DNA from: Rhabditophanes sp. KR3021
Lineage: Eukaryota > Nematoda > Chromadorea > Rhabditida > Alloionematidae
Direction: 5' to 3'
Length of the DNA: 64,000 bases
Assembly (NCBI GenBank): GCA_963281155.1
Contig: CAUJLY010000003.1
Location: 5,208,001 to 5,272,000, forward strand
Part shown: one piece after another, positions 1 to 11,624 of the stretch
Layout of the letters: every line of letters begins with the position of its first letter
Position numbering within the stretch: the first letter of the stretch is position 1
Notes under the pieces: model-generated
The model's database searches: none
What the model was told of the DNA's origin: nothing
The model's input: the letters and a program-made list of their open reading frames with translations, nothing else
Translations under genes and position numbers: made by a program

Positions 1-210
1 AAAGGTCGATTTGATGATGAGATAAAAATATACAAAAAAAACAAGTATGAAGATAAGAATTTATTCATTGCAAATAAATACTAGATCTAATTAATAAATA
101 ACTGGCAGTATTTGTCAAAGAGTTATGACTCTTTAAACTTCATCTTTACAGTTAATGAACAGAGTCGTTGGCAGGTTGGGATGGAGATTAGTAGTGGTCA
201 AGTGTTAGTA

Positions 211-1409
211 TCATTCGTTTAGTTTGTAGAATAGAATGTATGGAGAGTAGTTAGGGTTTTCATACAATTCGAGGATGTCGATTTCGTGGATGTTTAGATC
301 ATCAAACATGTACCATCTAGAAGCCTTTTTAGGGCATTGTTTGACAGTTATGTAATGACCGCTGTGAAGACTTTTTCCAACGTGAATTATCATAGCATAC
401 AAGTAATAACCGCCATAGACTTTATCCAAAAGTTTTCTATCTTTGTACTGAACTCTAATAGTGTCGGGATTTTCGTGATTCAGTTGCCTTCTTCGCTTGT
501 CATACAAATTCTCGACTCTACCATCAAAGCAATAAGAATATGTCGTAATAAAGAGTGGGGTGGGGAAGCGAGTGATTATTTTAGATGATTTGATGCGTCC
601 ACTAGATTTCATTTCTGTAGTAAAACGACATAGATGAATAATTAAATTGTTTGGTCGTTGATTAATCCAGGGAAAGATATAAGCATCTTGGTTAGATTTG
701 CATCGAGAACACATATACTTATTTTCACCGACAAGAGAATCCATCGTAGCCCATCTAAACATACTCCAGCTCCCATATCGAGAAGCCTTATTGCTCTTTT
801 CATCAGTCTCCAAAGGCATCGTCACAATATTCATAGGTTCTTCGCTGTTTTTAATGCCATTGCATGCGCAGCAGAAAATAGAACGACTGATTTTGCCATC
901 AAATGCTGAAGGTGGGAACGTGAGTTGAGGTTTGACTTTGAGTAGGTATTTCCTCAAATCATCTACGTTCTCCAAGATAAAGCCTAGAAACTCTTGAGCG
1001 TCTTGCTGTTCGTTTACATTGAAATCTTTCTTCATCTGACGGCATTCATAAAGAAAATTAGATAACCCTTCGGTAGAATGGTAATCCATGCCATCAAATA
1101 AAACATGAAGAGAATTTATATAAATAGCAGTTTTATACTCCTTCTAAAGAATAAAAATTTACATATTGCAAAAAAGGACAAACGTACATCAGGTATTTCT
1201 ATTTTATCATTGAGAATCTTCGTAACCTTTAGTAAGCAATGGATTTCTCTTCTAAAGTCATCACAACAATACAAAGCTTGAAGAACAGAGTTTAGATAGC
1301 AAGTGTTCCCATGATTAGTTAAACCGACTTTAATCAAACTATTCTTCTTCTCAGGTAAGGACTGTTTTATTTGAGAGGTGACTGTGATACCACTACTTAC
1401 GTCACTCAT
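211..1409 (-). CDS. USP1-like ubiquitin carboxyl-terminal hydrolase (C19 family)
   Basis: Cysteine-protease deubiquitinase. Two exons join cleanly: 1409-1188 and 1143-211, with a 44-base GT..AG intron (GTACGT donor, TTTAG acceptor), giving about 384 residues. The catalytic Cys box NHGNTCYLNSVLQALYCC lies near residues 32-49, a QQDAQEF box follows the junction, a zinc-ribbon-like CSRC pair sits in the middle, the His box is SGHYITVK and the late Asp is in MFDDLN. The spacing and the segment around VGENKYMCSRC resemble USP1, which in animals removes ubiquitin from PCNA and FANCD2 with the WDR48 cofactor. The protein is much shorter than vertebrate USP1 and lacks its large inserts. USP12/46 is the main alternative. 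The gene is divergent from the neurexin-like gene, with its start about 140 bases from the first recognised exon of that gene. Family call is firm; subfamily is an inference. Confidence 0.82.
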
Positions 1410-1552
1410 AATCAGTAGTCAAAGAGAAAAATAATTTAAAACACACTAAAAAGGAGCAACTACACCACTATTTAACTATCCCCATAAATGAAAAATTTAC
1501 ATTTTAAAAAGATACTTACCACATTAATATTCAACGTACCTTATAATTGCAG

Positions 1553-4500
1553 CTCCCAATGGTGTCCAAAAAATCAATTTAATCGGAGAAGACAGTGGAA
1601 TAGTCCATGTAATCTCTCCCGAAACATCGTCTCTACCGACCATTCCTCGCAATGGAAGTGAATCATTTCACAATAGTCCTTTCGTCAAGCTGTCGCCCCT
1701 TATCTGCAAGCAAACGGTAGTAGCCAGGAATGAATGTATTTTTGAGCTGAATTCGATCAGTGATAAGGTTACCGTCAATCTCACTCCTTTGGACCAAACG
1801 TTGACTGTCAACTTCAGGAGTGATGTTCCTTCTTCACGTTTTTTGACTATTCATTATCAAAATGGAAAGATTCTTAATGTGGATATTGTGGATGGGTATT
1901 TGCTGACTGTTAATCATTTGATTCACTCCCTCAAGTTTATTTCTGGTGGAGATTGGCACCAATTGTCTATTGATTTGGTTAATCAGCTTCTGTATGTGGA
2001 TTCTATGGTGACAGCTGTTTCTATCGCTCCCGTCAATAAGGATAATCACAAAAAGATGATTACTGCTATTGAATTTAATTTAAATGGCCAGATCACAAAT
2101 TTAAAGCTAAATACTGAAAACAGTCAATTATGTGATGGTTCTCCAAGACTCCAAATTCACAGAACTGAATTATTTTTAAGGAAAATTTGTCCCACATTAT
2201 GAAGCTAATTATTGCCATTGCAAAGGACCTAATTCTGTATTTGGAACATCAAAAAATAACACTCCGTTTAGTTGTCCAGTTGAAATCAAAACAAACAATG
2301 CCTTCCAGCTTGCTCGAACTCAAGATCAACTAGCTTTTTTCTATATTCCGAAATTCGACTACCATTCGACTATTTCGGTTCTCTTTAAATCAGACTCAAA
2401 TAGTGGTTTAATTTTTTTTGGAACCACAACTTCCGAAAAATCCAAAGAAACTTCCATAATGCAAGTTCATTTTGTTAATGAAAATATTTATGCTATGCAG
2501 TGCTTCAAGACAGATCACCATGTCAGAAGATGCCAGGCATGTACACTTAAGAGAAAAAATGGCTTTGCAGTTGACAATTGGATTCGAGTTTCTATGTTCC
2601 ACTATAGTGAATATCACTTTTTGACAGTTGATGAGCATATTTGCCAATTAGTACCAAATTCATTAGATGCAGAAGGTGCTTTAATCTACAAAATCAGTGA
2701 AAATGTTGACAAAGCTTTATTCGTTGGAGGAATGATGTATGCAAAATCTTCAAGTTTATGGAAGAAAATGAATGCCGAGTCCATCAATCCATTCATTGAT
2801 ACAACACGCGAAAAACCACCTAGTTTGAGAGGGTGCATCAGTGAGTTGTATGTGAATGGAGAAAAACAAGACTTATCCAAATTATTCACTGAACAAGTTG
2901 CTCTATTTTCTAAAGATAGTAATAATGATGCCTTTTCAATGATTCCAAGGTTGGTACTTTTTTGATGATCTTACCTAATTTTATTTTTATTTTAGGTAGG
3001 GAAAACACAAAAAAGAACTTTATTAATTAAAAACAGAAAAGGGACTAATAATTTAAAACATAATCAATAGGTGCAAAAAGAGAAAAGTCTTTAAGAATCA
3101 TACTAGCGGCTTGTCCATTCTTCTCTGGATTCATGTAGCTAACATATTGTAGAGATGGTTTACTCGAATCGGAATTAATGATTTGTTCTTCTATTTTAAA
3201 ACTACGATCATCCAAGACTTGTTGATCATTCCACTTCCTAAAGTTTTGATCCAGTCGGCATGGAAAAGATTCAATCTATAGTTGGTTGAAACTGCAAGTT
3301 CTAAATTTGCGCAGTCTTGATTGGCATGGGTCATGCATCTTTCCCAGATCGCAGACATTCTTTGGAGTATCCATCCAAGAATTTCACTCCAACCTTTCTT
3401 TTTTCTTTGAATTCTTTCAAAATAAACTTCAGTTTAGCTGACAAGTGACTATTACCACGTTTTAATGTAGTGGCCGGCTGTTGATACACAGTCTCATTAA
3501 GTCCCTATTTTTGAAGTCAAAAATAACTGGTTTCAGTATACAGCTTTTTTGGGATTTTTTTAACTTTTTGTTTTTGCTCAACATATCCATTTTTTGAGTT
3601 TTTTATATAACAAATTTATGCATTCTTACTAATTAGAACATGGGCCACAAGATGACTTAAAATTAAAAGTTATAGTGGTTGATTGAATTTTAAAAATAAA
3701 AAATATATTGTTAACCAAAATATCAAATAATTTATATTATGTCTATTTCAATGATTCCAGGTGTAATTCCTGCAGTGAGGAATCTGTTTGTCATGGAGCA
3801 AGATGCAGACCTGCAACTGCTAATTTGGATTCGGAATCTATTTGTGATTGTGCTTCTATATTCTCAATTAAGAAACCTAATTCGCAGTCGTGTATGCTTC
3901 CTGATTTTGTTGATACAAATGTTACTTTGAAGAATGAAGAAATTGTAGTTCCTAATTTGTTGTTATCTCATGATGCTCCTGTGTTATTGGAAAACATCAA
4001 ATTCTTCGGCAATAGACGTGCTCTTTTGGATAAAGTTTTTATTTTAATTAGATTTCCTGTGACATCAGACAATTTGGTTACTATATTAGATTTTGGTTCT
4101 ATTAGAGTTTTGGTCGGAAACAAGGGAACAAGAATAGTTATTGAAATAGATTTCGCTCATCGTGAAGAATTCACAATCAACAATAATGACAATCGCCTAA
4201 ATTTATTAAATTTCGAAAGGACTCCAACTATTGGAACGTCATCAGAGTCCAGGTCCATCAAAGTTCAACTTAACGACGATATCAGATATGTCCCGATCGA
4301 AGAGATTCCACTAGTGAATGGCGCCGAATTAACTATTTCACCAATTGCTTCGCAAACGAACATTCAAAATCCTGGATGTATTTCATCCTTTTCAGTTTCA
4401 TATGAATACAAGGAAGCATCTCATAAGCATTACATTGAAAATAGAGTTGACCAAAAGGATGTTTTACACATGATTGTTACTGAACTTAGAAAACAAGATC

Positions 4501-5207
4501 CTCTCTTAGCTTCAAAGCTAATTCAAAGTAATCCTTGTGGAATTAGGGATTCAAATTTATGGACTTCTCCTTCATCTTCGTCAATTGGTATGATGGCTGA
4601 ATACACGCCAGATCCATTTTCACAGCCTAGATTAAGTTCAATTAATTGGAAACATTTCCTTTCATTTTTGGTTATTATAATGGTTGTTGTATTGTTATGT
4701 ATTTGCATTTCACTCAATTGTATACTAAGAATCAGAAGAAGAGGAAGCTACAAAACAAAAAATTTAAATGACGCAGGTACTAATGGATACAATATAATCA
4801 AAAAACCAATTCCAAAGGACAAGTATGACTCACATCCTCGAAAGAAAAGATCAAGACTTGCAAACAATGGCGAGCAAGATTATTTGAATTATGATGTAAC
4901 GACTGCTGATTCCCCCAAAACAACCTCCACTCACACACCCCCTTCACCCGATGAATGGCAGAGGCAACCCGTCAGGGCAAGCAGAACCTACATCGAAAGA
5001 ATATCTCTACCTAAAACTCAGCATACATCCCCCTACGACACACCTTTAACGGGAAAAACCTCGAGAAGTAATAAATATTCCTACAATGACGATAGCTTCC
5101 TAAATGACTCGATCAACTTTGGCGACACGCCATCCTCATATGTTTACAAGGCACCAATAGCTCTAGCCGAAGAAGATTTCCGAGGAGTGACAAGCAAAAA
5201 CCTTTAA
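1553..5207 (+). CDS. Neurexin-like LamG/EGF single-pass membrane protein (frame broken, 5' end missing)
   Basis: Cell-surface adhesion-type protein. Exon A (1553-2949) follows a TTGCAG acceptor and exon B (3761-5207) follows TTCCAG; they join as P-R-C-N-S-C across an 811-base intron. Exon A holds a LamG domain (motif GGDWHQLSIDLVNQLLYVD), a short Cys-rich link, then a second LamG domain ending LRGCISELYVNGEKQDL. Exon B starts with an EGF-like module (six Cys in the first 45 residues), then a third LamG-like region, one transmembrane segment FLSFLVIIMVVVLLCICIS at about 4654-4720, and a basic, Ser/Thr-rich cytoplasmic tail of about 160 residues. This layout fits neurexin relatives such as nematode BAM-2 or Caspr-type proteins. 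Near 2185-2195 the reading frame shifts by one base at a CCC run. No start codon joins in frame upstream; a hydrophobic Met-led stretch at about 1489 is out of phase, so the signal exon is unplaced. Confidence 0.75.
3045..3590 (-). pseudogene. Antisense coding remnant inside the neurexin-like intron
   Basis: On the minus strand of the 811-base intron there is a Met (3590-3588) and a TAG stop (3047-3045) with protein-like sequence all the way between, but in three different frames. Pieces in order: MDMLSKNKKLKKSQKSC and FDFKNRDL; then ETVYQQPATTLKRG to KEFKEKRK; then WSEILGWILQRMSAIWERC to FHADWIKTL; then RKWNDQQVLDDRSF to the end FAPIDYVLNY. Each switch is a one-base change, near 3493, 3393 and 3231. 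The total would be about 181 residues. I do not recognise the family. It could be a young pseudogene or an intact small gene with assembly indels; codon-level quality is retained, so it is not old debris. Confidence 0.5.
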
Positions 5208-5874
5208 ATTGTTAAAATATACATAATATTATGATTGATCTCCTTAGACTCGGTGCCCCTTACACATAGTTTGTTATAATAATTTAATTTGCTCAAATAA
5301 AACAATAAATTTAAATATAGAAAACAAATCAATTGACAAAAATAATGGTAATTTGAATAAAGCAATAAATTTAAACAATTCAAAGACACTGCTATGATTA
5401 AAACTAATTTTTTACATATGTACTTCCGTATAACTTTTATTAAGACCTCCACCATAGGTTGTTTATTATCAACTAGAGAGATTGTATAAATATGATAATA
5501 GAATATAAATATGAATATAATAATATATAGTATACTTATTCTAATTGCTTGTTAGGCAACAACTAGTTCTCTCAATCAAATGCAACGGTCCTTAGCCGTG
5601 AAGACCGCTCTGGATACACACATCCGAAGACAGTCATTATACATGCGGTATTGTTATGACGATCTCAGTCTCCAGGTTGAATTAGTAGCATCTGGTAGTA
5701 GAAGGAAGATTAGAAGGGCTGTAACGAGATTATACTTTATGAGTATGATGATTGCGTGAAATGAAAAAAATGAGAACTATTAAAGTAAATCAACCAGGTG
5801 TTATCTGTTTATTAAATTAAAGAAATGCAAATGTTATAAATTAATCAAAATTTGAATACATATTAGTAATTATA
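5208..5874. other. Intergenic region between convergent genes, with one small exon-like ORF
   Basis: This is the 3' flank of both the neurexin-like gene and the WASP gene. It is mostly AT-rich. From 5556 to 5756, after a TGCTTGTTAG acceptor-like site, an open frame on the plus strand runs to a TGA; the ATG at 5580 would give 58 residues beginning MQRSLAVKTALDTHIRRQSL, with a basic, coding-like composition. I see no partner exon and no recognisable domain. It may be a leftover exon or chance. Confidence 0.4.
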
Positions 5875-6935
5875 TTAATCCCAATCTTGTGTTTCAGCTA
5901 CGTTTTCTACACTGTCTGCTCTTTCGATTTGATGGCGACGAGCTTCTAAAGCTTTGGCGAGGGCATCAGCGATCGTTTCAACGGTTGAGTTTTCTTGTCT
6001 TTTGACTTTATTTTCCGGGAGCAAATGATTTTCGACGTGTCTTAAAGTTGTTCCGCGTTGAAGTTGTTGAAGCAGAGTTTCATTATTAGAGGGAGAAAGG
6101 ACAGGTGGAATTGGGACTTTTCGAAAATTAGGTACTACATTAGGAGCAATTGGAATTCGTGTACTGTGAGCAGAACATCTTGGTAAAGAAGGAGCATTTA
6201 TAGCAGCTCTTAAAACGTTAACTGGTATATTTTCCTTGTCCGAAATTGGTTGTTTCTTTAAGGAAAGCATGAACTTTTCTATAAAATCTCTAGCAAAAAT
6301 GATTTCCTCGACTTTCATTGAGCTTGGGTCAAATCCAGTTCCTTTAATCAATTGAAGAGTTTCATCGCTGATGTGATGTTGTGAAAAAAGATTGTCGGGT
6401 ACTTCGAAAACTAGCTTCTCTACAATTTCATGTTGCATCACTTCGCTCTTAACTTCATCTTCTTGACGGTAATACTTTTGTAAATAGTAGTGAAATGATT
6501 CCGCTTCATCATGATGTTCAAATTTGATCATATAATTGCTATCTCTACCTTGTAATCTCATCAAAAAAGACTTGCTGGCATCGAGTTCAGGCATAAAGTC
6601 TTTATTTCTGAACATCACAATCAACCAAATGAAATAATGATAACTTACAAAGGTTCTTCCCAAATACATTTCCTCTTTTCTAAGCAGTACATCCTCAGCA
6701 AGTAAGCCTTCTTCTTGTAATCCTTTGTAAAGCACAAAACACCCGAAGCAGCACATCTCCATTGTCTTGTTGTTCCCGTCTTTAAGTACAACATTTGGCA
6801 AATAGCTGCAACAATTGAAAAAGAATCATACTCGTAGAGAGAAAATAATTTTTGATTGTCAAACCTCGCCAAAGCAGTTGACCCCTTGTTCTTGATTCTC
6901 TTTTTGGGAGGGTTGATGAAATGCGTTCGGTCCAT
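5875..6935 (-). CDS. wsp-1: Short WASP-family actin nucleation promoter (WH1-GBD-VCA)
   Basis: Activates the Arp2/3 complex to grow branched actin at membranes. Two exons, 6935-6649 and 6607-5875, join over a 41-base intron (GTAAGT..TTCAG), giving 339 residues. Residues about 15-130 form a WH1 domain (KLFSLYEYDSF, SGVLCFTKDYKKKAYLLRMY, CIWEEPL, then LQGRDSNYMIKFEHHDEAESF). A degenerate CRIB (VPDNLFSQHH) is followed by the autoinhibitory GBD helix GFDPSSMKVEEIIFARDFIE. The C-terminus has one WH2 motif (LLQQLQRGTTLRHV), the central helix (TIADALAKALEARRHQIE) and a short acidic end finishing ETQDWD. The basic and polyproline regions seen in other WASPs are nearly absent, which makes the protein about 150 residues shorter than usual. 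Start chosen at the Met just before the WH1 domain (MDRTHF); an upstream in-frame Met at 6959 is possible. The SCAR/WAVE family is excluded by the WH1 domain. Confidence 0.88.
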
Positions 6936-7116
6936 TTTTGAAATTAAAATACACGTCAAACTATTATTATTAAATGATATTTCTTGATTAAAACTTGCGT
7001 ATTTATTTGCAAAATTTGACTACTTATTCTTTTAATATTCTAATTTTAACTACATTAAAAGCATTTCAAATGATCCAAATTGCCTCCTCGACGTCATCTT
7101 TCAATCCTATTGTAAA

Positions 7117-7863
7117 ATGTCATTCGGTGGTTTTTTTAAGATGCTTCAGCAAGAATATCAGCTTGTTCTCTTCTGCGTTTGCTCGATTCTTGCACTATTC
7201 TTACTAATTTGTTTGATAAATTACCTCTACGATGTAGTTCAGAGCCCATCTTCAAAAGGAAACGGTGGTCACAAACAAAGGTACTCCTATATTGAGGTTT
7301 CTGACTCTGAATTTGGAGCAAAAACTATTGGAGATCTCGATAGTGAAATAAAACAGCCAGAGACTCAATCTGGCAATACTACAACTACTCAAGAAAAGAA
7401 TGTCACTGAGACTCCTGTCAGCACCACTGCCGATGAAACCACGACTCAAGATACTACTATCCCTACCTCCAGACTCGCCAGTACTTTCCTTAATCACAAG
7501 GGTAAAGTCATGTCAAACTGCAAAAATACAATTGTCAACGTTGACATCAGCTTGTCATCCGAAACAATTGAAGCAAGATCGAAAGCAAAGAAGAAGGCTG
7601 GTAGCAGTGTTGATACAAGTTCCAAGAAAGTTTGCAAACGCCACTACACCCCCAAGTCTTCCAATGCTAATTCTAGGAATTTGTTCAAAAAAGCCAGATC
7701 ACTCTCTTCAGTGACTTCTCAAACCGAGGATCCTACAACCGTTCGCAACACTACTTGTGGTAAATCTCTTAGTAGCTTCAGCTCTGCTTCAGTCGGCGAT
7801 ATTCCATCCACTACCTTTGAATACCTAAAACCAGACGTGCAGGGGACCGCCAAAAATAAGTAA
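7117..7863 (+). CDS. Uncharacterised single-pass membrane protein, Ser/Thr-rich tail
   Basis: Intronless ORF of 248 residues. After a short N-terminus (MSFGGFFKMLQQEY) there is one strong membrane segment at about residues 14-34 (LVLFCVCSILALFLLICLIN). The rest is hydrophilic, rich in Ser, Thr and Lys, with a run of Thr/Glu (about residues 85-115) and two Lys/Arg clusters. Without a cleavable signal it is probably a type III or signal-anchor protein with the tail in the cytoplasm. I recognise no domain. An AATAAA-like signal follows at about 7957. The gene starts about 180 bases from the WASP start in divergent orientation, so the two may share a promoter region. Confidence 0.65.
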   Translation: MSFGGFFKMLQQEYQLVLFCVCSILALFLLICLINYLYDVVQSPSSKGNGGHKQRYSYIEVSDSEFGAKTIGDLDSEIKQPETQSGNTTTTQEKNVTETPVSTTADETTTQDTTIPTSRLASTFLNHKGKVMSNCKNTIVNVDISLSSETIEARSKAKKKAGSSVDTSSKKVCKRHYTPKSSNANSRNLFKKARSLSSVTSQTEDPTTVRNTTCGKSLSSFSSASVGDIPSTTFEYLKPDVQGTAKNK

Positions 7864-8021
7864 ACAGATTATTATTGACAATTTATAAAAAGGAAAAGAA
7901 CATTTCAAACTCAAATGAGTTCTGTAGTGCCACCTTTTATTGTAATTGTCTGCCAAAATAAAATTTGTAAATGTTTTTAATGTTTTATTTTGTACAAAAT
8001 ACACAATTTTAGTATGTTTGT

Positions 8022-8644
8022 TTAAAAAGGATTTTTAAAATTAGATAGCGAAGGCATATCTGGCAACTTGAGATCTTTTATTTGTTGTGGAACATTCATG
8101 TTTTTAAAGGCCGAAACTGCTCTGGCTGGCGCAGCTGAAATGCCAGCTTCTTGTCTTTCAAGTTTCTCTTGTTCTTGAATGCGAAGCAATATCTCTACCA
8201 TATTGGTTTCCAATACCATTCCACCCATGACAAGTTCATTCAGAATGTTATGTACTTTATCAACGTGGAAAATCAAATCTAACTCACACACATTCTCAAA
8301 ACATCTGTCAAGTGTTTCTACGAAGACTTGAATTAGATCTAGAATACCTAGTTCGCTTTCAGAAGAATCAACGCAGAAAACGAAATACAGAGTAGCGTAA
8401 TGTCTGTATATAAGCTTGTAATCTTCCCCAATTAAAAGTCCTCCTTCTAAGAAGTTGCAGACGTTGTCATCTCGTTTTGACACCAATTGAAATGTTTCAC
8501 GAACTATTTGTTGTTGGTCATCTTCGCCCTTAAATACACCATAAATAAACTATATTTGGATCAGTACAAACTTACGTAATTTGCAAAGAACTTCAAAAGT
8601 CTAGGTTTGCCGTGATTATTAAAAACTAATATGGCTTTAATCAT
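8022..8644 (-). CDS. aps-3: AP-3 adaptor complex sigma subunit
   Basis: Small chain of the AP-3 clathrin-type adaptor, which sorts cargo from endosomes to lysosome-related organelles. Exons 8644-8576 and 8528-8022 join over a 47-base intron (GTAAGT..TTTAAG), giving 191 residues. The start MIKAILVFNNHGKPRLLKFF and the core VCNFLEGGLLIGEDYKLIYR, then HYATLYFVFCVDSSESELG, are the hallmark of the sigma-3 longin-like fold and separate it from AP-1 and AP-2 sigma chains. The region APARAVSAFKNMN near the C-terminus also matches the AP-3 sigma extension. The length fits the family. The gene sits tail to tail with the Ser/Thr-rich membrane protein gene. Confidence 0.95.
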
Positions 8645-9991
8645 TATTTATTGATGTTAGTCTAAAGTAAATCAAATTTAGGCATTCGCTAAGTCCATAT
8701 TATTGGATCGTAAAGTTAAGCGAGCTTCCAAATAAATACATGCTATTCGTTTAGGGATAAATTATGTAGATTTAGGCGTAATTTTAAGAGGAGAATTCGG
8801 CACATGAATAATGATGTTAATGATGTTATATTTTAAACGGTGTCAGGTGACAAACATAAATATTATTACAATTACAGATAACGTCTTCTAAATTTAGTAA
8901 ATTTACTGAATGGTCTGACAATGTTGTCTGATTTAAATTGAACTAGCTGTTTATTATCTTACGTAAATTAATTTCCAATCTTATCAATATGTTATGATGT
9001 GGGCAATGGTTTTGTTAGAGTATAGACCTTTTTAATAGTGGATGGAATAGATAAAGTTTAGATGGACATGCAAATATATTTTAATTCTCAAATTACTTCA
9101 AGCAATAATTGCCAATTATCGAGTTGATATGATGTGTACCATTATCAAATTCAAATGGCCAAAAAGATATAAGTTTTCAAATCCACAATGTTTGCAAATA
9201 TTCAAATTCATATCTTATCAAAACAATAGTCGGTTTCGCTTATTTATTCGAATTTTGCATGAATCTCGTTTACCCTTATTTGATTAACTAAAAAGACATT
9301 CTCTTATTAAATGTTTACAAACATTCTAAAGAAGTACATGTAACATTTTAAGTCAGTACATTTGATGACGTCGTGTACGAGATGAATTGGTGTAATTTGT
9401 CAACTATCGTGTCGCGTTTTCGATATGCTGAGGACGAAAAATCGTGCACCACTCTCACAGAAATCCTGGTGATAAAAACCGAACACCAAAATACTGAGGC
9501 ATACATTTTTTATCTTTTTTAATAAACTTCCAAGGCTTATCTTAAATTTGTTAATCGACCTACTTATTAAAATGTCAAATGTCAATTTTCGCATATCAAA
9601 ATCCAACTTGTCCTTGCTATCCCATCAATTCTTTGGAAAATGAGAAAAATACAATAAACTCATTTTTAAACTAACCACATTAAAAGATCCCTTTGTCAAT
9701 TAATGTGTTTAAAAAATAAATTCACCTCCTAACAATAGGACAGCAAACCGATATTGACCTTTATGTAGCAAAATGCTGTGCCCACTATATTGACCTTAAA
9801 AGGTAGAGATTTTGAATGTCTAGTCTGAGTTAATTCAATTCCTAGATACATACATAATACTCTCTTGATCCATTCTATTTATCAAGTTTGGTATGACCAC
9901 ATTGTCGAGGGGTATTTGAGAGAGGGTTGGGGATACTTTGCAATTATATATCAACACTTTTGATTGCTCATCCCATTATACTTTTTATAAT
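8645..9991. other. Intergenic, no gene seen
   Basis: About 1.35 kb of AT-rich sequence between the AP-3 sigma start and the glycosyltransferase start. It must carry both 5' control regions because the genes are divergent. The longest open frame (minus strand around 9400-9606) has no Met start and no coding character. No repeat or RNA gene recognised. Confidence 0.6.
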
Positions 9992-11624
9992 ATGAAACTT
10001 AGAATTTTTTTATTTTCTCTATTTGTTAACAACGTTTATTCAATTGATACACTGATTGGGGACAGATTGGGAAAGAAAGTTCTATTTTATGTCCCTACTT
10101 TGTCGTTTAGTCATGTAGCTTTTAATCAAAGAATAGCTAAAAGCTTGATTGATAAAGGTTTCAGAGTGGTAAGTTACAATACTTCATTTATGTTTTAATT
10201 AATTTAGACGACGATATTGCCAGACATAGATCCTTTTGTCAACCTAAATTCATTTAATAACTCAAAAAAGATGAGAATAGATGTTGGTCTTAATAACGGT
10301 TTACTTCCACAAACATTGTGGTCGAACCCAGGTCCATTTGAAGACAGCTCTCCGCTAAACCCCAGAATTCTAAACAAACTCATCGAAGTGTCCAAATTAA
10401 TGACACAGGGCTGTGAAAGTCTAGTCAACAACAAGCAATTAATACACAATTTGATAAAAGAAAACTATACTCTAGGATTCGTAGAACAGTATGATGCATG
10501 CGGACTAGGCCTATTCAAAGCCATTGGCATCACCAACATCCATTGGCTCTCAGCAACTAACATTTACCGAATTCAGCCGGAGAAAATGGGCATCAATTAT
10601 CCTCTGAGTTACGTCTCTGAGTTATTCTCCCCTTTCGGAGATGTGATGACATTTCACGAACGTATCTTAAATCTTTTGACGGGCATGGTTACTGAGGCTG
10701 TTCAGACTTATTTTGCAAAATGTAGAGTGACTTCAATTTTCAAGGATGCTTTCCCTAAACAAATGGGGAATATTAATAGTGTCTTGGAGGTGGCTTCTCT
10801 GTCTAGAAGTGTTATTTCTAATAACTTGCCATTGTTGGATTTTCCTAGCCCTACTTCGAATATTTTACGCAATGTGGGAGGGATTACGCTTGAAAGAAAG
10901 ATCAAAAAATTATCTACTCAATTTGAAAGCATTGTATCACGTACAAATGGGTTTTGGTTGATTACATTTGGTTCCATAGGTAATAAAACAATGCTATTAC
11001 ATATATTTAATAATGTCTATTTTAGCAAAAACATCGGATATGCCGTTTAACATGAAATATTCCCTGTTTAAAGCTTTTCAAAAATTCCCTAATCAAACCT
11101 TCATTCTCAAGTATGAAGACCAGATTGAAAACATCAAACAGTACTCGTCAAATGTATATTTGGTCAAATGGCTGCCTCAACTTGAATTAATGTCACATCC
11201 CAAATATTTAGGCTTAATTACCCATGGGGGATGGTCCTCAATGTTGGAATCCCTGATAAATGCAAAACCAATGATTTTAATGCCTTTATTTGCAGATCAC
11301 GGCAAAAACACCCAAATCTTCGTAACAAAAAAATTGGCTATTGCGATTGACAAAATGGACGTTACTCCTCAAACTTTCACTGATGCCCTCAACCAATTAA
11401 TAACAAATCCTGTTTATGAAAATAATTGCAAAAGATATGCTCTGATGTTACAGCACTCAAGTCCCATAGACTCCGACAAACAAATAGTGCATGCAGTTCA
11501 AAAAAGTTTAAAAGAAAGCAAATGGAGGGGCGAACAAATTAAATTAGTCCCCTTAGAAAATCTCTATTATTTTGATTTTTTAATTGTTATTGGGATCATC
11601 ACTGTGTGTGTATATCAAAAATAA
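9992..11624 (+). CDS. UDP-glucuronosyl/glucosyltransferase (GT1 family)
   Basis: Transfers a sugar from a UDP donor to small lipophilic molecules in the ER lumen. Exons 9992-10168, 10208-10979 and 11026-11624 join in frame through introns of 39 and 46 bases, giving 515 residues. The start MKLRIFLFSLFVNNVYS is a signal peptide. The first 270 residues are the variable acceptor domain. At the second junction the frame rebuilds FGSIAKTSDMPFNM, a typical UGT block. The donor-binding signature is VKWLPQLELMSHPK, then THGGWSSMLESL and PLFADHGKNTQ. The C-terminus ends in a hydrophobic anchor, FDFLIVIGIITVCVYQK, with only a very short tail. Start chosen at ATG 9992; the frame is open further upstream but has no Met. 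The exact substrate cannot be told. Confidence 0.93.

Noticed and set aside
1489..1552. Met-led hydrophobic stretch MKNLHFKKILTTLIFN as signal exon of the neurexin-like gene
   Set aside because: It would need a 20-base intron and ends in the wrong phase for the next exon.
9400..9606. Minus-strand open frame in the gap before the glycosyltransferase gene
   Set aside because: No Met start, AT-driven composition, no splice partner and no domain.
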